DNA from: Sinorhizobium terangae
Lineage (GTDB): Bacteria > Pseudomonadota > Alphaproteobacteria > Rhizobiales > Rhizobiaceae
Reading direction: 5' to 3'
Assembly: GCF_009601505.1 (NCBI RefSeq)
Contig: NZ_WITC01000055.1
Location: 1-64,000 of the forward strand
DNA length: 64,000 nucleotides
Part shown: one piece after another, positions 9,196 through 19,020 of the stretch
How positions within the stretch are numbered: the stretch's first letter is position 1
How the letters are laid out: each line of letters starts with the position of its first letter
Position numbers and translations under genes: made by a program
Notes under the pieces: generated by a model
What the model was told of the DNA's origin: nothing
The model's database searches: none
Seen by the model: the letters and a program-made list of their open reading frames with translations, nothing else

Positions 9196-10959
9196 GGGTC
9201 TTCCTCACTTTGCGTGGTTCACTCACCGTTAGACGTGATTCCGCTATGGCCGGGCATGCAAACGAAAACAAAATGGTCGCCCGGCCCAGGGGCAAAAGTC
9301 CTGGGTGTCGCGCTCACTGCTGATGACAGTTGGGTTGTTTCCGCTACCGGACCAGGGTTGAGCATTTGCCCTGATTGCGGCCGGCGGATTCGAAATCGGC
9401 ATGGCTGGTCCAACCGGAGCGTTCAGGATCTGCCGGTCCAAGGAAAGGCCGTAACGGTTAAGCTTCGGTTGAGCCGCTGGCGGTGCGCACACCAGAACTG
9501 TCAACGACAAACGTTTACTGATCGACTTCCGACGATTGCTCCCCCTTATGCGCGCCGGACAAGGAGGGTCTCAGAGATTGTCAGTCTGCTCGGCCACAGT
9601 GCAGGTGGTCGTCCTGGCGAGCGCTTGATGCGAAGGCTCGGCATGGCTGTCAGCGACGACACGATCCTGCGGCAGCTGAAGCGGGATGCCGCGCTCGCGC
9701 GTAGCGACGCTGCGATCCGGGTCGTTGGCATCGATGACTGGAGCTGGCGGCGATCCTGGCGCTACGGCACGGTGATCGTCGACCTGGAGCGCCGTTCGGT
9801 TGTCGATATCCTTGACGACCGGAGCGTGGCAAGTGCCGCGCAATGGCTGGAGCGGCACCCTTCTGTCGAGATCGTGAGCCGAGACCGATGCGGGCTTTAC
9901 GCGCAAGCGGCCCGCGAAGGAGCGCCGCAAGCGCGTCAGGTGGCTGATCGGTTCCATCTCATGCAGAATCTGCGCGTCGCAATCGAGGAGCAGATGAGCC
10001 TTTCCGGCCGCGCCACGGGACGAGCTTTGCTGCCGGATAAAAACACCGGAAGCGCGCAAATCGATCTGATTCAGGAGGATCCGCAGGTTGATGCAGCGCA
10101 CCGGCGCCGGTTCGCCACGCTCATCGAGAATCACGGCAGATGGTCTTCGATACCGTGCACGCCTTGCACAAGGAGGGTCTGGCCTGTTCGGAGATCGCAC
10201 GTCGCACCGGCTACGGCCGGCGCAGCATTGCGAAATGGCTGACTTTCGAGACACCACCCGACCGGCGAAGGTCGGCGTTGAAGCCGACATCGCCCTTATA
10301 TTTCGAGGCATTCCTCGCCGCGTGCTGGAAAGATGGCAATCGCTGCGGACGACATCTGTTCCACGATATCAAACAGCGCGGCTACACGGGCAGTTTCTCG
10401 AATCTCGAGCGGCTTCTCGCAAGCTGGCGCCGCGCCGAGAGGTCGGTCAAGGACAGTGCGTCGCCGGCTCCGATCATACCGCATCAATCGGACCGCGATG
10501 CTGTCATCCCGATACGGGATCCGGAGACCGGCCATGTGATCTCGCCGGGTCGCGGCTGCCCTTTGCATGAAGCCGCGAAGCATGCTGACGATCAATCAGG
10601 CGAGCAAGGCGGACGCCCTGAAGCAGGGGTCACATGAGTTTGCCCTTATGCGCAGCCTTGCTATGCGATTTCGCGGCATTCTCCGGAGCGGCGAATCGAG
10701 CAAGCTTGACATCTGGATCGACGATGCCGTCAGCTCCGGGCTCGCTCCGATGGTGCGGTTCGCGCGGGTCTTGCACCGTGACATCGGCGCCGTCCGCAAC
10801 GCCATTGAACTCCCCTGGAGCAACGGCCAGGCGGAAGGCCAGATCAACCGCCTGAAGACGATCAAACGTGCGATGTATGGCAGAGCGGGCGCGGAGCTCC
10901 TCAGAGCGCGCATGCTACCGCTCATCAATAATCATCACCACACAAGGTGAGAAAGACCC
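9196..10959 (+). mobile_element. ISL3-family insertion sequence with imperfect inverted repeats
   Basis: The left end (from 9196, GGGTCTTCCTCACTTTGCGT) and the reverse complement of the right end (to 10959, GGGTCTTTCTCACCTTGTGT) match with a few mismatches. They enclose one frameshifted ISL3 transposase. The eight bases outside each end differ (TTTAATTA and GGGCACAA), so I see no target duplication. The copy looks old or rearranged. Confidence 0.8.
9214..10950 (+). pseudogene. ISL3-family transposase, two frameshifts
   Basis: The first segment (9214 to about 10137) carries the N-terminal zinc-binding region (CPDCGRRIRNRHG, then CAHQNCQRQTF) and the start of the DDE domain (GIDDWSWRR, VSRDRCGLYAQA). 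The second, in another frame (about 10140-10560), holds a helix-turn-helix region (CSEIARRTGYGRRSIAKW). The third returns to the first frame (about 10567-10950) and holds the conserved C-terminal SNGQAEGQINRLKTIKR. An intact relative would be roughly 550 residues. The frameshifts lie near 10136 and 10550. The enzyme should be inactive unless frameshifting rescues it, which is unlikely with two breaks. Confidence 0.88.
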
Positions 10960-11066
10960 GGGCACAAGTCATGTGCCGAACTTAAAGAGTCAGAGCGGCG
11001 CCTGAGAGAAATTGCTGCGGATCCGATCGCGCATTAGACAACGCCCTCCCCACCTCTTACAGTTGA

Positions 11067-14000
11067 ATGATGCAGCGAATCGGCACTCAACTCATCCTCA
11101 GCGCGCATGATCTGGTTGGCCACCTGAACTGTCGCCATTTGACGGAACTCGACCTTCAAGTGACAGACGGCGTACTAGCGAAACCTACTCGGTGGGACCC
11201 ATTGCTCGAGATCCTCCGAGAGCGGGGCTTGAAGCACGAAGCCGAGTTCCTCGAACATCTCAAGGGTCAGGGATTGGAAGCAACCTTGATCCCCGGCGTC
11301 GAGGTCAATGACGGCACCGTTGCTGCCACGTTAGAGGCAATGCGATCCGGCCAACCTATCATCGTCCAGGGGGCGCTTCGGGATGGGCGCTGGATAGGTA
11401 GAGCGGATGTTCTGCGGAGGATTGAACAGCCGAGTGAGCTGGGTTCGTGGTCCTATGAGATCATCGACACCAAGCTCGCTCGTGAAACCAAAGCCGGAAC
11501 GGTGCTTCAACTCAGCCTCTATGCCGATCTGCTCAGGTCGATGCAAGGGATCGCCCCAGAAAACGTTTATGTTGTGGTGCCGTGGACCGATTTCGTGCCT
11601 CAAGTCTTCCGCGTTGCGGATTACGGCGCGTTTTTCAGAAAGGCGCGCCGCGCGGCTGAGGAGGCCACCAACGTTCGATCGGGGGAGTACTACCCGGAAC
11701 CGACCGAACATTGCGACGTTTGCCGGTGGTCGGACACATGCGACGCTCGCTGGCGAAAGGACGACCATCTGTCCCTCGTCGCGAATATCTCCAAGTCGCA
11801 AATGGCAGACCTGCGTGCGCACTCCGTTTCGACAACAAAGTCATTGGCGGACCTTCCATCTCCGTTCCCATGGAAGCCCGACAGAGGCTCCTCGGCGAGC
11901 TTCGAAAAAATCAGGGCGCAGGCGCGTATCCAAGTGAGTGCGCGCGAAGCAGGCGAGTTGCGATACGAGGTCCTCGAAGTAGTTCCGGACACCGGGCTCT
12001 GTCGGCTTCCGGAACCGTCGGCCGGTGACATCTTCTTCGATATCGAAGGCGACCCGTTCATCGGTGAGCATGGGCTCGAATACCTGTTCGGGTACCATTA
12101 CCGCAACGAGGCAGGCGAAATCGTCCGGATCGCCGACTGGGCGTTCGACCGGAGCACGGAAAAGGCCATCTTCGAACGGTTCATGGATTTCGTAACCGAC
12201 CGCCGTGTGCAGTTCCCGAACCTTCACATCTATCATTATGCGCCATATGAGCCCGGAGCATTGAAGCGCCTGATGGGACGCTACGCTACCCGCGAAAGCG
12301 AAGTGGACAAACTGTTGCGCGGCAGCGTCCTCGTCGATCTCTACGCGGTGGTCCGTAACGCAGTCCGCGCGAGTGTAGAAAGCTACTCCATCAAGAGGCT
12401 CGAAGCGTTCTACGGGTTCGTCCGCGCCATGCCCCTGAAGGAGGCGAACGTTGCACTTTCGGCATTGCAGGTGGCGCTACAGGTCAATGACTTTGTCTCG
12501 GTGTCAGACGAGATTAAGGAGGCTGTAGCCACCTACAACGATGACGATTGTCGATCGACGGAAGCCTTGCGCGACTGGCTGGAGCAGCTGCGTACGGATG
12601 TTGTCGCCTCTGGGATCACTATCGACCGTCCTCCGCCCGAAAAGGAAGACGCAAGCGAGGACGTGTCTGAGCGTGAGGCACGCATCGCGGCGCTCATTGG
12701 AAGGCTGATTGACGATGTTCCGGTTGACCAGGCAGAAAGAACCCCCGCCCAACACGGCAAGTGGATTCTTGCCCATTGCCTCGACTGGCATCGACGAGAG
12801 GCCAAGGCAAGTTGGTGGGAGTTTTTCCGGCTTGGCGACCTGACAGCCGAAGAGCTGCTGGACGAGAAGGCAGGGCTGGGAGGTCTGCGGTTTGTGGGCA
12901 CGGTGGATCAAACAAAGACCGGCATCCCCACGGACCGGTACGAGTTCGATCTGCAGGACACCGATATCCGGGACGACGACGATCTGCGCGCGGCTGGCGG
13001 GGACACCTTCGGCAAAGTGGTGTCGATCTCGCAGGATGGGCAAACGATCGACATCAAGAAGACCAGGCGGACGGCGGACCTTCACCCAGACGGGGTGTTC
13101 GCTCACACCCACATCGGCACGGCTGAACAGGAGAACTCCCTCTTTAGGCTTGGCGAATACGTCGCAGATCATGGCATCGAGGGAAGCGGCCGGTACCAAG
13201 CGGCCCGTGATCTCCTTATCCGCCACCGCCCGCGGGTCGCCGGCGCGCTTCATATAGACGGCGAGAATACTCTTGCCTGCGCGACCAGAATTGCTCGGCT
13301 GCTCGAGGGCGGCGTCCTTCCAATCCAGGGGCCGCCAGGAACAGGTAAGTCTTTCACGGCCGCCCATATGATCTGCACGTTGATCCAAGAAGGGAAGAAG
13401 GTTGGAATCACGGCCAACAGCCACAACGTTATCCGGAACCTGATCGACAAGGCCTTGGAGGTCTCGAAGGGAAGCGGCAGAAAGATACAGGCCGGCCAGA
13501 AGCTCTCGTCGAAAGCGGAAGACACGGAAGCTATCCACTTCTACACGGACAATGCTGATGCCGTCACGGCGATCGCGACCGGCGAAGTGCAGATGTTGGG
13601 AGGAACCTCGTTTTTTTGGGCTCGCGAGGATGCCGCTGGCTGCGTCGACGTGCTGTTCGTGGACGAAGCAGCGCAAATGTCGCTCGCCAATGTGCTGTCC
13701 GTCTCGCAGGCAGCGCCGTCGCTCGTGCTACTTGGGGATCCGCAGCAGCTGGAGCAACCGACCCAAGGGTCCCACCCAGATGGAACGGACGTGTCCGCAC
13801 TCGACCACCTTCTTTGCGGCCACAAGACAATTTTGCCGGACCAAGGTCTGTTCCTGGCGGAAACGTGGCGGCTACACCCAGACATCACCGCCTTCAATTC
13901 GGAGCTATTCTACGAGAGCAAGCTCGAGTCCGAGAACAACTGTCGGGCTCAATCGACGACTTCGTCTGGGCCATTCACGGGGACTGGCCTGCGTTTTGTG

Positions 14001-14471
14001 CCGGTCGCCCATTTTGGCAATCAGTCGCGCTCCCTCGAAGAAGCAGCCGCGGTCGAGCGGATCGTTAATATGCTGCTTGCCTCCGGTATGTGCTGGACCG
14101 ACCGTAAGGGTGTATCCAGACCGCTGGCGCTGGAGGACATCATCATTATCGCGCCCTACAACGCCCACGTTTTTGAGATCCAGAAACGCCTTCCGAATGC
14201 CCACGTCGGCACCGTGGACAAGTTTCAAGGCCAAGAGGCGCCTGTCGCTATCTATTCGACGGCCACTTCTAGCCACTCCGACGCCCCTCGCGGAATGGAG
14301 TTTCTCTATAGCTCAAACCGTCTGAACGTGGCCATCAGCCGGGCGAAGTGCATGGCCATCCTCGTCGCCTCACCTGATCTTTTTGAAGTTGAATGCAAGA
14401 CGCCTCGGCAGATGCAACTTGCGAATGCCTTTTGCCGATATCTGGAAATGGCCGAAACGGTAAAGCTCTGA
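11067..14471 (+). CDS. RecB-like nuclease / SF1 helicase fusion (TM0106-type)
   Basis: This 1134-residue protein starts with a Cas4/RecB-like nuclease domain. Cys22 pairs with a later cluster C216, C219 and C225 (CDVCRWSDTC), typical of an iron-sulfur-bound RecB-like nuclease. Around residues 323-329 an RNase H-like motif (DIEGDPF) follows, as in YprB-type domains. The C-terminal half is a superfamily 1 helicase with Walker A at about 755-762 (GPPGTGKS) and Walker B at about 863-868 (FVDEAAQ), similar to Dna2/Upf1-type enzymes. Proteins of this layout are annotated as TM0106-family RecB-like nucleases. It is the first gene of a same-strand block with SIR2 and HerA and may process DNA in a joint defence system, though a 107-nt gap separates it from SIR2. 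Confidence 0.85.
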   Translation: MMQRIGTQLILSAHDLVGHLNCRHLTELDLQVTDGVLAKPTRWDPLLEILRERGLKHEAEFLEHLKGQGLEATLIPGVEVNDGTVAATLEAMRSGQPIIVQGALRDGRWIGRADVLRRIEQPSELGSWSYEIIDTKLARETKAGTVLQLSLYADLLRSMQGIAPENVYVVVPWTDFVPQVFRVADYGAFFRKARRAAEEATNVRSGEYYPEPTEHCDVCRWSDTCDARWRKDDHLSLVANISKSQMADLRAHSVSTTKSLADLPSPFPWKPDRGSSASFEKIRAQARIQVSAREAGELRYEVLEVVPDTGLCRLPEPSAGDIFFDIEGDPFIGEHGLEYLFGYHYRNEAGEIVRIADWAFDRSTEKAIFERFMDFVTDRRVQFPNLHIYHYAPYEPGALKRLMGRYATRESEVDKLLRGSVLVDLYAVVRNAVRASVESYSIKRLEAFYGFVRAMPLKEANVALSALQVALQVNDFVSVSDEIKEAVATYNDDDCRSTEALRDWLEQLRTDVVASGITIDRPPPEKEDASEDVSEREARIAALIGRLIDDVPVDQAERTPAQHGKWILAHCLDWHRREAKASWWEFFRLGDLTAEELLDEKAGLGGLRFVGTVDQTKTGIPTDRYEFDLQDTDIRDDDDLRAAGGDTFGKVVSISQDGQTIDIKKTRRTADLHPDGVFAHTHIGTAEQENSLFRLGEYVADHGIEGSGRYQAARDLLIRHRPRVAGALHIDGENTLACATRIARLLEGGVLPIQGPPGTGKSFTAAHMICTLIQEGKKVGITANSHNVIRNLIDKALEVSKGSGRKIQAGQKLSSKAEDTEAIHFYTDNADAVTAIATGEVQMLGGTSFFWAREDAAGCVDVLFVDEAAQMSLANVLSVSQAAPSLVLLGDPQQLEQPTQGSHPDGTDVSALDHLLCGHKTILPDQGLFLAETWRLHPDITAFNSELFYESKLESENNCRAQSTTSSGPFTGTGLRFVPVAHFGNQSRSLEEAAAVERIVNMLLASGMCWTDRKGVSRPLALEDIIIIAPYNAHVFEIQKRLPNAHVGTVDKFQGQEAPVAIYSTATSSHSDAPRGMEFLYSSNRLNVAISRAKCMAILVASPDLFEVECKTPRQMQLANAFCRYLEMAETVKL

Positions 14472-14578
14472 TGGTCTTCACTCCCGTTTCGAATCCACAC
14501 AACGAAGAGAACAGTCTCTATACGACATTCCCGTTCACTGGCTATCGACAGGCCTCTCCATAAAGTTGCGAGTCTTCC

Positions 14579-15793
14579 ATGGAATCCGTGCATAACCCCG
14601 ATCGCTTCCTGGCGGACCTCAGGCAGGTACTGTCGCAAGGCAGGAAGCGTATCGGCATTCTGATTGGGGCGGGCGCTCCACTCTCCGTTCGCGTGGATGG
14701 CGAAGGGAAGCTTTCCGCGAATGGGAAGCCACTGATCCCGGGTGTTGAAGCCCTAACCACGGAGGCGCTGACTGGCCTGACGGGCGTGGACAAAACTGCG
14801 GCGGACGCCATAAGAGCGGCACTTCCGGCCGGCGGCAACATAGAGAGCATACTTACCCGCATAAGACTTCTACAACAGGCACTTGGCGACACCTGCGTTA
14901 ACGGCCTCGACGGGAACGGGTACGAGGAACTAGGCAGAAAGGTCTGCGCGGCCATTGGAAGCATCGTTGGCGCCAAGCTTCCAAGCGAGCGTTGCGCGTA
15001 TCACGAACTAATTTCGTGGATCGCGGGTACGCAGCGGCCGCATTCTGTCGAAATTTTTACCACGAACTATGATCTCTTGTTGGACACCGCTTTCGAAGCG
15101 GCAAAAGTCCCGTATTTCGACGGCTTCAGCGGAGGACACGCTCCCTTTTTTGACCCCGTCACGGTAGCGGGAGACGATCTCCCTGCGCGGTGGGCGCGTC
15201 TTTGGAAACTCCACGGCTCCTTGGGATGGAAAGTCGATGGAGAGCGCGTAGTGCGCTCCGGCGGATACGACTACAACGAGCTTATATACCCCGACCACCT
15301 CAAATACGACCTGACGCAGAAGCAGCCGTATGCAGCTCTCTTTGAGCGGTTGAAGCGCTTCCTGATGACACCCGACTCTCTGCTTCTTACTACCGGCTTT
15401 TCGTTCAGGGATGCCCACATTTGCGCCGTTCTCGACGAGGCGCTTGCAGTGAACGCGAACAGCTCCGTTATCGCCTTCCAGTTCATGACGTTGAAACAGG
15501 AGGAAGCCGCCCTCAAACTCGCCTACGATCGGCCGAATGTATCCGTGTATGCTTCTGACGGCGCGGTAATCAACGGTGTCGCGGGCAAATGGAAGCTTGG
15601 TGATGCTCCAAAGAACTGGGGCGAGATTCGAAAGAGCTTTTGGGGACCGCGATGGGACAGCGAGAACCCGATGTTCCTGCTAGGTGATTTCGCAACCTTC
15701 TGCCGGTTTCTGGCACTCTCCTATTCTAGTGACATCGCTCGTGTGGAGGTAGAAGCCGTAAGCTCGGAATCAACTGGGGGCGAAGAAAAGTGA
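14579..15793 (+). CDS. SIR2-family NAD-binding protein
   Basis: The 404-residue product has the SIR2 fold signatures: GAGAP near residue 30, TTNYDLL with N163, and the catalytic-type His212 in KLHGSLGW. Proteins of this kind hydrolyse NAD+ in anti-phage systems and kill or arrest the infected cell. The stop overlaps the GTG start of the HerA gene by 4 nt, the organisation of SIR2-HerA defence pairs in which a HerA hexamer assembles with SIR2 subunits. An insertion of about 100 residues sits between the GAGAP loop and the TTNYD motif. NADase activity and the HerA partnership follow from the known family. Confidence 0.88.
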   Translation: MESVHNPDRFLADLRQVLSQGRKRIGILIGAGAPLSVRVDGEGKLSANGKPLIPGVEALTTEALTGLTGVDKTAADAIRAALPAGGNIESILTRIRLLQQALGDTCVNGLDGNGYEELGRKVCAAIGSIVGAKLPSERCAYHELISWIAGTQRPHSVEIFTTNYDLLLDTAFEAAKVPYFDGFSGGHAPFFDPVTVAGDDLPARWARLWKLHGSLGWKVDGERVVRSGGYDYNELIYPDHLKYDLTQKQPYAALFERLKRFLMTPDSLLLTTGFSFRDAHICAVLDEALAVNANSSVIAFQFMTLKQEEAALKLAYDRPNVSVYASDGAVINGVAGKWKLGDAPKNWGEIRKSFWGPRWDSENPMFLLGDFATFCRFLALSYSSDIARVEVEAVSSESTGGEEK

Positions 15794-17637
15794 GCTCCAC
15801 TGACCCGACTTTTCTGGGGGTGGTGACTGCGGTCTCGGGCGCATCCATTACCGTCCGGCTTTCCGAGTCATTGGCATCCGGTATGGCCATCATCGGAGGG
15901 CACACCTACCGGGTCGGACAAGTAGGCAGCTTTGTGCGCATCCCTCTTGGATACCAGGACTTGTTTGGCGTCGTGGCTGAAGTCGGCGCCACGGCCGCTC
16001 CCGAAAACGTGAGAGAAAACGCCCCAAGTGCCGCGAGATGGATGCGAGTTGAACTCGCAGGCGAGGCGATAGGAAGCAACTTCGAGCGAGGACTGAGCCA
16101 GCATCCGAACGTCGATGACAATGTGCACATTGTCACGGAATCCGATCTGAAACGCATATACGGCGGAGTCGACAACACACAGGTAGCGGTTGGTACCCTC
16201 TCGAGTGCCGAGAACATCGTAGTTCGCCTGTCGCTCAATGCGCTGGTTACCCGACATTCCGCGGTTCTTGGATCGACCGGGTCAGGAAAGTCGACCACGG
16301 TAGCGAGTATGCTGCGCTCGATTGTTGGTTCGGGAGAAGCGGCGGCTTCCTCGGCCTCACGCATTCTGCTTCTCGATATCCACGGCGAATATGCGTCAGC
16401 CTTGGGCGACCTCGCGAAGGTTTTCAGCGCGACTCCGCAACCTGGGGAGAACCCCCTCCATGTGCCTTACTGGGCGCTCGAGGCCGGAGAACTGCTAGAA
16501 TTCATTGCCGGTGGCCTAAATGACAACCAGTTGATCGCCTTCACCGACAAAATCCAAGAGCTGAAGCTCCAGAGACTCACAGCCGCTCCGTTGGCGGGGC
16601 TCGACACACAGTCGTTGACCGTCGACACACCCGTGCCGTTCTCCCTGAAACAGCTATGGTACGATCTGATCGACTTCGAAACCGCAACCTTTACTGGACC
16701 TCAAAGAGATCAACCGGCGCTGCAGGAGCCTGGAGACGCGGACACACTTACACCGCCGCGATACGTTCCGCATGCCATGGGAGCCGCCGGTCCATTCATC
16801 AATCAAGCGGCCAAGGGCATCCGGCGTCAGCTCAATCTTCTCCGATCGCGTCTCCTAGATAGACGGTTCGATTTCATCCTTCACCCCGGCCCATGGGAGC
16901 CGGACCTTGCGGGCGTTTCAGAGCAGGACCTCGATACGCTTCTCGCTGGATGGCTGGGTCACGACAAACCAATTACCATCCTCGATCTCTCCGGGGTTCC
17001 AAGCGTCGTATTGGTCAGGTTGATCGGTTGCATCTTGCGGATCGTGTACGAGGCCTTGTTTTGGAGCCGAGAGAAAACAGAAGGCGGAGTACTCCGGCCC
17101 TTGCTTGTCGTGATGGAAGAAGCCCATCGCTATGTCTCCCCAGAGGGGGGCAATGTTGCCGCCGACATCGTCAAAAGGATCGCGAAGGAGGGGCGCAAGT
17201 ATGGGGTCGGAGCGATGGTGGTTTCGCAGCGGCCGTCCGAAGTCGACGAAACAATCCTCTCTCAGTGCGGCACCCTGGTGGCACTCAGGCTGACGAACCC
17301 GACGGATCGCGGACGTGTCAAAGGCGCGCTGCCGGACAATCTTTCCGGGCTGATGGACTTGCTACCGGTGCTACGCACGGGCGAAGCCATCATTGCTGGA
17401 GAGGCCGCACGGCTTCCTGTCAGGACCCGCATATTCCTGCCCCCCGAGGAGCACCTGCCCAAGAGTGCAGATCCCGATGTCGCTTCCGCGTGGAAAACAA
17501 GGCGCGTGGCCGAAGGGTACGACAGAGTCGTCGCGTCCTGGCGTGCGCAGAGTACGATCGCGGTCGCGCGCAACCTTGAGATCGAGAGACATTTGGTTTC
17601 GGACTTGGCTGAGGAACAATCCAACAATGATACGTGA
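15790..17637 (+). CDS. herA: HerA-family ATPase, partner of SIR2
   Basis: This 615-residue HerA/FtsK-like ATPase starts with GTG at 15790, coupled to the SIR2 stop. An N-terminal HAS-barrel-like domain is followed by Walker A at about 161-168 (GSTGSGKS) and Walker B with adjacent acidic residue near 440-447 (VVMEEAHRY). QRPSEVDETILSQCGT is the conserved sensor region of the family. HerA forms a hexameric DNA-pumping ring. Paired with SIR2 it is known to build a large complex that degrades NAD+ or DNA during phage infection. Its last codons overlap the start of a KTSC-domain gene. Confidence 0.9.
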   Translation: MSSTDPTFLGVVTAVSGASITVRLSESLASGMAIIGGHTYRVGQVGSFVRIPLGYQDLFGVVAEVGATAAPENVRENAPSAARWMRVELAGEAIGSNFERGLSQHPNVDDNVHIVTESDLKRIYGGVDNTQVAVGTLSSAENIVVRLSLNALVTRHSAVLGSTGSGKSTTVASMLRSIVGSGEAAASSASRILLLDIHGEYASALGDLAKVFSATPQPGENPLHVPYWALEAGELLEFIAGGLNDNQLIAFTDKIQELKLQRLTAAPLAGLDTQSLTVDTPVPFSLKQLWYDLIDFETATFTGPQRDQPALQEPGDADTLTPPRYVPHAMGAAGPFINQAAKGIRRQLNLLRSRLLDRRFDFILHPGPWEPDLAGVSEQDLDTLLAGWLGHDKPITILDLSGVPSVVLVRLIGCILRIVYEALFWSREKTEGGVLRPLLVVMEEAHRYVSPEGGNVAADIVKRIAKEGRKYGVGAMVVSQRPSEVDETILSQCGTLVALRLTNPTDRGRVKGALPDNLSGLMDLLPVLRTGEAIIAGEAARLPVRTRIFLPPEEHLPKSADPDVASAWKTRRVAEGYDRVVASWRAQSTIAVARNLEIERHLVSDLAEEQSNNDT

Positions 17638-17839
17638 TCCCGTAGCTTCCAGCACCGTCGTGTCAATCGGGTACGACCAAGCCACAGAAACGCTAGAAGT
17701 CGAGTTTCTGAATGGTGGCGTTTATCAGTACTACAATGTGGGTCAGGTCGTTTACGACGAGTTCCTGACCGCCCCATCCAAAGGACAGTATCTCTATCTC
17801 AACATTCGGAATTTCTACCCGTATTCACGGGTGGGCTGA
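17627..17839 (+). CDS. KTSC-domain protein
   Basis: The ATG at 17627 lies inside the end of the HerA gene (11-nt overlap) and the 70-residue product is essentially one KTSC domain. It contains SSTVVSIGYD, a beta-rich core, then YYNVGQVVYDEF and APSKGQYLYLNIRNFYPYSRV. KTSC domains are small and found alone or fused to nucleases and tRNA synthetases; their role is not well established. The coupling to HerA suggests an accessory subunit of the SIR2-HerA complex or a nucleic-acid-binding regulator. Confidence 0.8.
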   Translation: MIRDPVASSTVVSIGYDQATETLEVEFLNGGVYQYYNVGQVVYDEFLTAPSKGQYLYLNIRNFYPYSRVG

Positions 17840-17934
17840 TGCACGTCGACGGTGATGTCCCGCCCGGGGACCGCCCTTGACGGCAAGGACGCTATCGGCA
17901 ACTTTAGCTTGAGGAATCTGTTGGGGGGGGCCCA

Positions 17935-18990
17935 TTGTCTACGATTGAAGAGAGCCTGCGGGCGATATCAGAGCGCGTCAAATCGCATTCCAGCACCATG
18001 GCAACCGAAGAGGCGGTGAAAACGGCCGTCGTCCTGCCTTTTCTCCGCTCCCTTGGTTACGAAGTATTCGATCCCACCGAGGTCATACCGGAATTTACGG
18101 CCGACGCCGTGGGCAAGAAGGGCGAGAAGGTCGACTACGCGATCAAGATCGACGGCGAAATCCGAATCCTCATCGAGTGCAAACCGATTTCGGTAACACT
18201 GGAAAAGAAGCATCTCGACCAGCTCTATCGCTACTTCAGTGTGACGAACGCCAAGTTCGCCATATTGACGAACGGCCGCACGTTCAATTTCTACACGGAC
18301 CTCGAAGCTCCGAACAAGCTCGATGCCCGGCCCTTCTTCGTCTTTGACGTCACTGATTTCAACGCGGGGATCGTGACCGAGCTGCGTAAGTTCGAAAAGG
18401 TCTCTTTCGACGTATCCGCCATACTCGCGACCGCCGAGCGGCTGAAGTACACGTCCGGTGTCAAGCAGGTGATCTCCAAGCTTATCGAAGAGCCTTCCGA
18501 AGACTTCGTGCGGCTCGTCGCCGGAAATGTCTACGAGGGCAGGATCACAGCCCAGGTAAAGGAGATGCTGACCGGCGTAGTCAGGACTGCCTTCCGTGAC
18601 GTGATCATGGACTCGGTGAAGAACCGGCTCTCCAGCGCACTTGCCGATACCGAGGAGGTCATCGAAAGGATTGATGAACCCGTCGAGGAAGAGCCCGAAG
18701 TCGTCACAACCGAAGAGGAGCGTGAGGGATACATGATCGTGAAGGCTATAGTCCGAGACACGATCTCGCCGAAGCGCATCGTGATGCGCGACCAAAAATC
18801 CTACTGCGGCATCCTGATCGACAATAACAACCGCAAGCCGCTGGCGCGGCTACATTTTAATCGTTCGGTCAAGTACATCGGGCTTTTCGATGGTGAGGCG
18901 GAGGAACGGCTCATAGTCGACTCTCTCGATCAGATCTACGATCACAGTGATCGGCTCCGAGCTACAGCGAAGAAGTACTCCGGCGAATAG
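17935..18990 (+). CDS. HSDR_N-type restriction-like nuclease protein
   Basis: The frame begins with TTG at 17935 after a G-rich stretch that may serve as ribosome site; no ATG lies nearby. The 351-residue protein has the N-terminal domain of type I restriction R subunits. The PD-(D/E)XK residues are visible as D67 (EKVDYAIK) and E81-C-K83 (ILIECKPI), followed by QLYRYF. There is no helicase domain, so it is a stand-alone member. Such proteins occur on phages and plasmids beside defence genes. The position 95 nt after the KTSC gene on the same strand suggests it belongs to the SIR2-HerA block. Confidence 0.8.
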   Translation: MSTIEESLRAISERVKSHSSTMATEEAVKTAVVLPFLRSLGYEVFDPTEVIPEFTADAVGKKGEKVDYAIKIDGEIRILIECKPISVTLEKKHLDQLYRYFSVTNAKFAILTNGRTFNFYTDLEAPNKLDARPFFVFDVTDFNAGIVTELRKFEKVSFDVSAILATAERLKYTSGVKQVISKLIEEPSEDFVRLVAGNVYEGRITAQVKEMLTGVVRTAFRDVIMDSVKNRLSSALADTEEVIERIDEPVEEEPEVVTTEEEREGYMIVKAIVRDTISPKRIVMRDQKSYCGILIDNNNRKPLARLHFNRSVKYIGLFDGEAEERLIVDSLDQIYDHSDRLRATAKKYSGE

Positions 18991-19020
18991 CGCAGAGCCA
19001 GCCGCGACTTCACAAGATCG

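Noticed and set aside
12504-13676. 390-codon minus-strand frame inside the nuclease/helicase gene
   Set aside because: The plus strand encodes clear helicase motifs in the same stretch, so this is a shadow.
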